In this document: positions 26,744 through 31,824 of the stretch, one piece after another | Position numbering within the stretch: the stretch's first letter is position 1 | Layout: every line of letters starts with the position of its first letter | Made by a program: the position numbers and the translations under genes | The notes under the pieces: generated by a model | The model's input: the letters and a program-made list of their open reading frames with translations, nothing else | What the model was told of the DNA's origin: nothing | Databases searched by the model: none | IMG/VR virus record: IMGVR_UViG_3300035438_000054 | Location: 1 to 31,824 of that record | DNA: 31,824 bases | Source of the DNA: a virus | Strand: one strand, 5' to 3'

Positions 26744-27995
26744 TTTGAACTTCTCTCTACTTCCTTGGCAACAAGAAGTCTTCAAAGATTCCACGAGATT
26801 CAAGGTTGTGGCTGCTGGGCGTAGGTGCGGTAAGTCTCGTATGGCGGCAGTTACCCTACTGATTGAGGGACTCAAGTGTCCACAAGGCTCTGCGGTTCTT
26901 TACGTTAGTCCCACTATGGGACAATCAAGACAGATTATCTGGGACTTGTTGCTAGACCTTGGCAGAGAGGTTATTCAGAGCAGTCATGTGAACAACCTAG
27001 ACATTACCCTGATAAACGGGGCTAGGATATACGTTCGTGGTGCGGATAGACCTGATACCTTGCGTGGTGTTAGTCTGACCTATGCCGTTCTCGATGAGGT
27101 TGCGGACATTAAGCCTGAAGCATGGGAACAGGTCATTCGTGCCAGTTTGAGTGATAAACGGGGGAGAGCACTCTTTATCGGCACTCCAAAGGGACGCAAT
27201 TGGTTCTACGATACCTTCAAACTAGGCGAGTCAGAAGATGACCCTGATTGGAAGAGTTGGCACTTCACCACTGCTGATAACCCCTTGATTGACCAAGCAG
27301 AGATAGATTCCGCTAAAAAGACTCTGAGTTCTTTCGCTTTCAAGCAAGAGTTTATGGCGAGTTTCACCAATGCGGGGTCGGACATCTTTAAGGAAGAGTG
27401 GATCAAATACGGGGTTAAACCTGAACATGGAAGCTATTACATCGCTGTTGACCTTGCGGGATTCGAGGAAGTTGCCAAACAAGCAGCCAACTCTAAGAAG
27501 CGTCTGGACGAGTCTGCTATATCCATAGTGAAGGTCACAGACGATGGTAAGTGGTTTGTTGAGAAGATTGAACACGGAAGATGGGACATCCGTGAGACTG
27601 CTTCTAAGATACTGATTGCTATTCGGGACTATCGCCCTTTAAGTGTGGGAATAGAGAGGGGGGCGTTAAAGAACGCTGTTTTGCCCTACTTGTCAGACTT
27701 GATGCGTAAGAACAACACTTATGCTCACATCATAGATTTGACCCACGGGAATAGAAAAAAAGCGGACAGAATCATCTGGGCTTTACAAGGTAGGTTCGAG
27801 CATGGCAGAATTGTGTTAAATTCGGAAGAAGATTGGGATGAGTTTGTAGACCAGTTAATCCTGTTCCCTGCTCAAGGAGTCCATGATGACTTGCCTGACT
27901 CCCTCAGTTACATTGACCAACTGGCTGTTACATCTTACATGGAAGAAGATGACAGTGAGGAATGGCAACCAGTAGATATTATTTCAGGAGTATAA
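26736..27995 (+). CDS. terL: terminase large subunit
   Basis: 419 residues. ATPase half: Walker A AAGRRCGKSR (26-35), Walker B YAVLDE (116-121), and coupling motif IGTPKGRNWF (148-157). RNase H-like nuclease half: Asp239 in YYIAVDLAG, Glu307 in GIERGALKN and Asp384/385 in HDDLPDSL are the probable metal ligands. Length is typical of compact podoviral TerL proteins. It pumps DNA into the prohead through the portal and cuts it at the start and end of packaging. The start overlaps terS. No damage is visible. Confidence 0.95.
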   Translation: MADLNFSLLPWQQEVFKDSTRFKVVAAGRRCGKSRMAAVTLLIEGLKCPQGSAVLYVSPTMGQSRQIIWDLLLDLGREVIQSSHVNNLDITLINGARIYVRGADRPDTLRGVSLTYAVLDEVADIKPEAWEQVIRASLSDKRGRALFIGTPKGRNWFYDTFKLGESEDDPDWKSWHFTTADNPLIDQAEIDSAKKTLSSFAFKQEFMASFTNAGSDIFKEEWIKYGVKPEHGSYYIAVDLAGFEEVAKQAANSKKRLDESAISIVKVTDDGKWFVEKIEHGRWDIRETASKILIAIRDYRPLSVGIERGALKNAVLPYLSDLMRKNNTYAHIIDLTHGNRKKADRIIWALQGRFEHGRIVLNSEEDWDEFVDQLILFPAQGVHDDLPDSLSYIDQLAVTSYMEEDDSEEWQPVDIISGV

Positions 27996-27997
27996 AA

Positions 27998-28276
27998 ATG
28001 GGTAAACGTATTGACTATGTAACTGAAAAGTTCAAAACTGCTGACACTCTTAGTGGGATGTATAGCGGTGGTGGAGCACCCGAGAATGTAAAGCAGGGCT
28101 ATCAGAAGGCATATAAAGAAGCCTTTAATGCTCAGTCTACTGCTGAAAAGGTAGGTGCTGGTCGTGGAATGGTTAATCCTCCATTGGCAAACAGCCGTGA
28201 GCAATATGAGAATGAGCGTGAGGCTGGCGATCCAAATGCCCTAAGGCTCTCTTTTGCCGAGTGGAAAAAACTTTAA
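27998..28276 (+). CDS. small protein between terL and portal
   Basis: 92 residues from ATG 27998 (MGKRIDYVTEKFKTADTLSG), preceded by CAGGAGTATAAAA; a farther upstream start would lie inside terL. It has a Gly-rich and helical middle (MYSGGGAPENVKQGYQKAYK, EAFNAQSTAEKVGAGRGMVN) and ends in NALRLSFAEWKKL. Short genes at this place are frequent between terminase and portal in podoviruses and may encode head-completion or portal-associated proteins. I do not recognise a family. Confidence 0.65.
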   Translation: MGKRIDYVTEKFKTADTLSGMYSGGGAPENVKQGYQKAYKEAFNAQSTAEKVGAGRGMVNPPLANSREQYENEREAGDPNALRLSFAEWKKL

Positions 28277-28285
28277 AGGTCAATC

Positions 28286-30259
28286 ATGGAATTCCAAGAA
28301 CCTAGCGACTCAGACAAAGAGATAGTTAACTTTGTTGTCAACCATTGTGATAGATGGAGGGATTGGAGAGATGTCAATTGCCTTGATGATTGGCTAGAGT
28401 ACGAGCGTATCTTCAATGGTGAGTGGGATGCCCAAGACAAAACCCGTGAGTCAGAGCGTTCAAGAATCGTTACTCCCGCTACCCAACAAGCCGTAGAGAC
28501 ACGCCATGCCGAGATCATGGAAGCCATCTTTGGTCAGGGTGAGTTCTTTGACATTCAAGACGATATTCGTGATGTTAATGGAAGCCCTCTAGATGTTGCT
28601 GCCATCAAAGCACAACTGATGGAAGACTTCAAGGTCGATAAGATTCGCAAGTCCATTGACCAGATTGAGCTACTTGCTGAAATCTATGGTACGGGCATCG
28701 GTGAGATTGTTGTAAAAACAGAGAAAGTCTTTGTCCCCGCTACTCAGGCAATACCTGGTCAAATGGGGCAAGCCGCTATCGGTGTCGTAGAACAAGACCG
28801 CATTGCAGTCAAGATTGTTCCTGTTAACCCCCGTAACTTCTTGTTTGACCCCAATGGAACATCTATTGATGACTGTATGGGTGTGGCTATCGAGAAGTAT
28901 GTCTCTATCCACAAGATCGTTAAAGGTCAAGAAGAAGGCATCTACCGCAAGGTAAAGGTCGGCACTGACTCGATGGATACCGACTTAGAGCCTACACAAG
29001 AAGTCTCCCAGTACGAAGACGATAAAGTTAAACTTTTGACTTACTATGGTTTAGTTCCTAGAGAGTATCTTGAGCAACTAGAGAACGAAGAAGATGGCGA
29101 AGTAGAAGACTTATTCCCTGAAGACAGTATTCAGGATGAGTATTCCGATCTGGTTGAGGCTATTGTCGTTATCGCCAATGATGGTGTTCTTCTGAAAGCA
29201 GAAAAGAACCCATACATGATGAAGGATCGCCCAATCCTTGCTTATCAGGACGATACAGTTCCTAATCGCTTGTTGGGTCGTGGTACTGTTGAGAAGGCTT
29301 ACAACTCACAGAAGGCTATTGATGCCCAAGTTCGTTCACACTTAGATTCATTAGCTCTAACTACTAGCCCAATGATGGCTATGGATGCTACCCGTTTACC
29401 AAGGGGTGCTAAGTTTGAAGTAAAGCCAGGTAAAGCAATCCTGACAAACGGCAATCCCAATGAGATTCTGTTCCCGTTCAAGTTTGGCAATACAGATGGT
29501 TCTAACCTGACAACTGCCAAAGAGTTTGAACGTATGCTTTTGATGGCAACAGGCACTTTAGACTCTCAGGGAATGGTTACTGCTGTCTCCAGAGATGCGG
29601 GTCAGGGCGGTATTTCGATGGCTACTGCCTCGATTATCAAGAAATACAAGCGTACCTTGGTGAACTTCCAAGAGGATTTTATGATCCCCTTCATCACCAA
29701 AGCCGCCTACCGCTATATGCAGTTTGACCCAGAGCGTTATCCTACTGTGGACATGAAGTTCATTCCTACGGCAGCACTCGGAATCATTGCTAGAGAGCAT
29801 GAGCAACAACAATTTATCGCTTTGTTGCAGACTCTTGGCCCTAATACACCTGTTTTGCCTATCATTTTGAAGGGCATCATGGCTAATTCTTCTCTGTCAA
29901 ACAGATTTGAGTTGATTGAGATGCTAGACAAGATGGCTACAGCTGATCCACAGGCTCAACAAGCGGCTCAGATGCAACAACAATTGGCTATGCAACTGGC
30001 TCAAGCACAGATTGCTGTCCAAACTACACAGGCAGAGCAGAACAAGGCTGAAGCGCAAAAGTTATTGACTGAAGCGCAATTGATGCCTATTGAGTTGCAA
30101 GCAAAGAGTATGGCGGCTAATACCAAGAATCTACCTTCTGATGACGCTTTGGCTTCAAAAGAGTTTGATAAGCGTGTCAAAGTTGCTGAATTGATGCTTA
30201 AAGAAGCTGATATTCAGAATAAGGCTAAGATTGTTGAAAAGCAGATGACTAGACAATGA
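28286..30259 (+). CDS. portal protein
   Basis: 657 residues. The N-terminal ~120 residues carry the podoviral portal pattern: EYERIFNGEWDAQDKTRESE, then SRIVTPATQQAVETRHAEIM, EAIFGQGEFFDIQDD. The middle has VNPRNFLFDPNGTSIDDCMG and PILAYQDDTVPNRLLGRGTV followed by EKAYNSQKAIDAQVRS, typical of dodecameric portal cores. The C-terminal ~110 residues are Gln/Ala/Lys-rich coiled coil (MQQQLAMQLAQAQIAVQTTQ), likely the barrel that projects into the capsid. It forms the vertex where TerL docks and the tail adaptor attaches. The stop overlaps the start of the HNH gene (ATGA). Confidence 0.93.
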   Translation: MEFQEPSDSDKEIVNFVVNHCDRWRDWRDVNCLDDWLEYERIFNGEWDAQDKTRESERSRIVTPATQQAVETRHAEIMEAIFGQGEFFDIQDDIRDVNGSPLDVAAIKAQLMEDFKVDKIRKSIDQIELLAEIYGTGIGEIVVKTEKVFVPATQAIPGQMGQAAIGVVEQDRIAVKIVPVNPRNFLFDPNGTSIDDCMGVAIEKYVSIHKIVKGQEEGIYRKVKVGTDSMDTDLEPTQEVSQYEDDKVKLLTYYGLVPREYLEQLENEEDGEVEDLFPEDSIQDEYSDLVEAIVVIANDGVLLKAEKNPYMMKDRPILAYQDDTVPNRLLGRGTVEKAYNSQKAIDAQVRSHLDSLALTTSPMMAMDATRLPRGAKFEVKPGKAILTNGNPNEILFPFKFGNTDGSNLTTAKEFERMLLMATGTLDSQGMVTAVSRDAGQGGISMATASIIKKYKRTLVNFQEDFMIPFITKAAYRYMQFDPERYPTVDMKFIPTAALGIIAREHEQQQFIALLQTLGPNTPVLPIILKGIMANSSLSNRFELIEMLDKMATADPQAQQAAQMQQQLAMQLAQAQIAVQTTQAEQNKAEAQKLLTEAQLMPIELQAKSMAANTKNLPSDDALASKEFDKRVKVAELMLKEADIQNKAKIVEKQMTRQ

Positions 30260-30678
30260 ATCCAGAAGATTTAGCCAAACAAAAGCGTAAAGAATCTTCT
30301 AAAAAGTACTATGAAGAGAATAAAGAGGCGTGTAAACAAAGGACTAAAGAGCATCCATCCTGTATAGCTGCGAGAGAAAAATATAGGAATAAGCCTGAAA
30401 CAAAAGATAAGATCAGGAATTGGAAACTTTTGCAGAATTATGGGATAACAAACCAAGATTATGAGCAAATGCTTGAAAATCAGGGATTTTGTTGTGCTGG
30501 ATGCGGTTTACACCAAAATATCTTAGAAAAAAAGTTACATGTTGATCATGACCATGTAACGGGAAAAGTAAGAGGTCTTCTTTGCGGTAATTGCAATAGG
30601 GCTTTAGGATTGGTCAAAGATAATTTAGAAACATTGGTTAGACTACACGAATATTTGGAAAAATCTAATGCAACTTGA
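30256..30678 (+). CDS. endonuclease VII-type HNH nuclease inserted after portal
   Basis: 140 residues. The N-terminal half is Lys/Glu-rich with repeats seen in homing-type enzymes (KRKESSKKYYEENKEACKQR, REKYRNKPETKDKIRNWKLL). The C-terminal half is the recombination endonuclease VII fold: CAGC (80-83), LHVDHDHVTGKVRGLLC (94-110) and CNRALGL (113-119), with His/Asp 95-100 as the active site and C80/C83/C110/C113 binding zinc. Such genes often sit alone between structural genes as free-standing homing endonucleases. It is coupled to portal (ATGA) and overlaps the next gene by 11 bases. Confidence 0.88.
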   Translation: MNPEDLAKQKRKESSKKYYEENKEACKQRTKEHPSCIAAREKYRNKPETKDKIRNWKLLQNYGITNQDYEQMLENQGFCCAGCGLHQNILEKKLHVDHDHVTGKVRGLLCGNCNRALGLVKDNLETLVRLHEYLEKSNAT

Positions 30679-30913
30679 GCCATCACTTCAGAAGTACTAT
30701 GACGAGAGATTTTCCATGATGTCCACTCAAGGGTGGATAGATTTAATGGAAGATGTTGACAAAATGATAGAGCCTTTGAATAATATCTCAACAATTGCAG
30801 ACGAAAAAAGTCTACAATTCAGAAAAGGCGAGTATTCAATACTAATTTGGCTGAAAAACTTGAAACAAGTCAGCGAAAGAGCATTTGAGGACTTAAATGA
30901 GAAGAATGTATGA
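30668..30913 (+). CDS. small helical protein downstream of the HNH gene
   Basis: 81 residues: QLEPSLQKYYDERFSMMSTQ, GWIDLMEDVDKMIEPLNNIS, TIADEKSLQFRKGEYSILIW, then KNLKQVSERAFEDLNEK. The '.yy.erf.mf.s.GW..l.ed~....~~l.....~.~~..L.~.kG.~~il.~l~nl' pattern is one I recall between portal and scaffold genes of podoviruses, so it was probably portal's next neighbour before the HNH gene came in. It overlaps the HNH gene by 11 bases and the next by 17. Function unknown, likely morphogenetic. Confidence 0.72.
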   Translation: MQLEPSLQKYYDERFSMMSTQGWIDLMEDVDKMIEPLNNISTIADEKSLQFRKGEYSILIWLKNLKQVSERAFEDLNEKNV

Positions 30914-31124
30914 ATTTGCCTGTATAAACGGGCATAAGACAGAGAGATTTGTTGATTATGAGTCAACAAGTCTTGTGTGTGATTGTGGTGAGGAAACTCA
31001 TCGCATTTTATCTGCACCAGCTTTTAAGCTAGAAGGGTGGTCTGGAGCGTTTCCATCATCGCATGGAAGGTTCGAGAAAAGTCACTTAGATAGATTAAAG
31101 GCCGAGCAGAAACTCAACTCATAA
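30897..31124 (+). CDS. FmdB-like zinc-ribbon protein
   Basis: 75 residues. MRRMYEFACINGHKTERFVD, then SLVCDCGEETHRILSAPAFK, with Cys9, Cys29 and Cys31 and His13 as possible zinc ligands, in the style of FmdB regulatory zinc ribbons ('YeF.C..gH..E.f......v.C..Cg....rilsap...l'). The next segment LEGWSGAFPSSHGRFEKSHL is typical of the phage branch. I keep the first ATG (MRR) because phage relatives I recall start this way. It lies between portal and scaffold and may be a morphogenesis or regulatory factor. Confidence 0.75.
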   Translation: MRRMYEFACINGHKTERFVDYESTSLVCDCGEETHRILSAPAFKLEGWSGAFPSSHGRFEKSHLDRLKAEQKLNS

Positions 31125-31182
31125 GCAATTATGCCGAGTTGAATCTCCTACAACCGATTGACGGCAGGAAAAGGAAATAAGT

Positions 31183-31824
31183 ATGTTGATTGATGATGAA
31201 AAAGAAGAGTTTGGCGAGTTAGAGATTGAACAGCAGAAGATCGAGCAAAAGGCTGAACTTCCTGAGAAATACAGGGATAAAAGTTTAGACGAGATTGTGC
31301 GGATGCACCAAGAGGCTGAAAAGCTAATTGGAAAGCAAGCACAGGAAGTAGGCGAGGTCAGAAAGTTAGCCGATGAACTTATCAAACAGAACCTTGGTTC
31401 ACGACAGCAACAGACTAGGCAGGAAGAGCCTGAAGTAGATTTCTTTGAGAATCCACAGAAGGCAGTTCAAAGGACTGTTGATAATCACCCTGACATCCTA
31501 GCGGCACGACAAGTTACGTTAGAAATGAAAAGGGCGCAAATTCAGCAAAGGTTAGCGCAAGAACATCCCGACTTTGGAGACATCGCCAGAGATCAGGACT
31601 TTGCAAATTGGGTGAAGTCTAGCCCTGTTCGCATCAAGATTTTTGAGCAAGCCGATTCTGGATATGATTTCGACTCAGCTAATGAATTGCTATCTACCTA
31701 TAAACAGCTACGCACTGTAAAAAGTAAGCAAGTAAGTGATGAGGGTGAGGTAACTCGCAAGCAGAACTTAAAGGCAGTAGGTGTTGATGTAGGTGGTTCT
31801 GGTGAATCATCAAAGAAAGTATAT
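31183..31824 (+). CDS. scaffolding protein (5' part, runs off the window)
   Basis: 214 residues visible, still open at the right edge. AGGAAAAGGAAATAAGT precedes the ATG. The product is acidic and coiled-coil-like: MLIDDEKEEFGELEIEQQKI, KYRDKSLDEIVRMHQEAEKL, then RKLADELIKQNL, with HPDFGDIARDQDFANWVKSS and later GYDFDSANELLSTYK. 'p.ky.gKs..eii.m~.~~e~~~G~~~.Ev..lR.l.d~li' is the standard opening of podoviral scaffold proteins. It guides capsid assembly and leaves before or during packaging. The capsid gene expected next is outside the window. Confidence 0.85.
   Translation, partial: MLIDDEKEEFGELEIEQQKIEQKAELPEKYRDKSLDEIVRMHQEAEKLIGKQAQEVGEVRKLADELIKQNLGSRQQQTRQEEPEVDFFENPQKAVQRTVDNHPDILAARQVTLEMKRAQIQQRLAQEHPDFGDIARDQDFANWVKSSPVRIKIFEQADSGYDFDSANELLSTYKQLRTVKSKQVSDEGEVTRKQNLKAVGVDVGGSGESSKKVY

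Noticed and set aside
1-31824. Direct terminal repeat or circular closure of the window
   Set aside because: The first and last bases do not match each other, and the scaffold frame is not continued sensibly at the left edge.

Overview
The window is most of the genome of a tailed, podovirus-like bacteriophage. It carries small and large terminase subunits, a 657-residue portal, the start of a probable scaffolding protein, an adaptor/nozzle pair, an S74-type tail fibre, three large proteins of ejection-protein type, and a holin-like/Rz/Rz1/GH19 lysis cassette. The Rz/Rz1 spanins imply a Gram-negative host. AT-leaning composition and recalled resemblance to uncultured freshwater phages suggest an aquatic proteobacterium, but nothing here proves the host. 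No integrase, lysogeny repressor, tRNA, CRISPR array, RNA polymerase or DNA polymerase gene was recognised, so a lytic phage relying on host enzymes is the simplest reading.

Layout. (A) + strand 1-15121: tail adaptor, nozzle, fibre, internal virion proteins, then a run of very small overlapping genes (several with membrane segments), the lysis cassette, an HExxH protein and a metallophosphoesterase. (B) - strand 17810-15123: early-type genes including a DUF1071-like single-strand annealing protein and a small protein with an SSB-like acidic tail. (C) + strand 17943-23436: a DUF1376-type replication protein with iteron-like repeats inside it, a cytosine methyltransferase fully overlapped by a second frame, a RusA-like resolvase, a PP-loop (PAPS reductase-like) protein, and two zinc/HNH-type nucleases. 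(D) - strand 25661-23489: small proteins and a sliding-clamp-like protein, with two copies of a structured intergenic leader. (E) + strand 25846-31824: one unknown gene, a repeat-rich 268-base gap, then terS, terL, portal, an inserted endonuclease VII-type HNH gene, a zinc-ribbon protein and the start of the scaffold gene. Blocks B/C and D/E diverge; blocks A/B and C/D converge on hairpin terminators. The major capsid gene is absent. In this gene order it should follow the scaffold, so it probably lies outside the window, between its end and its start.

Most genes abut or overlap by 1-4 bases (ATGA, GTGA, TTGA, TAATG), which implies long translationally coupled operons. The most unusual locus is 19755-20783. 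There the methyltransferase frame and a 339-codon +1 frame are nearly co-terminal, both look like real protein families, and they start four bases apart behind one Shine-Dalgarno sequence. Further points of interest are covarying hairpin leaders in block D, a family of TAGGG-n5-CCCTA dyads at gene borders, and the complex region before terS.
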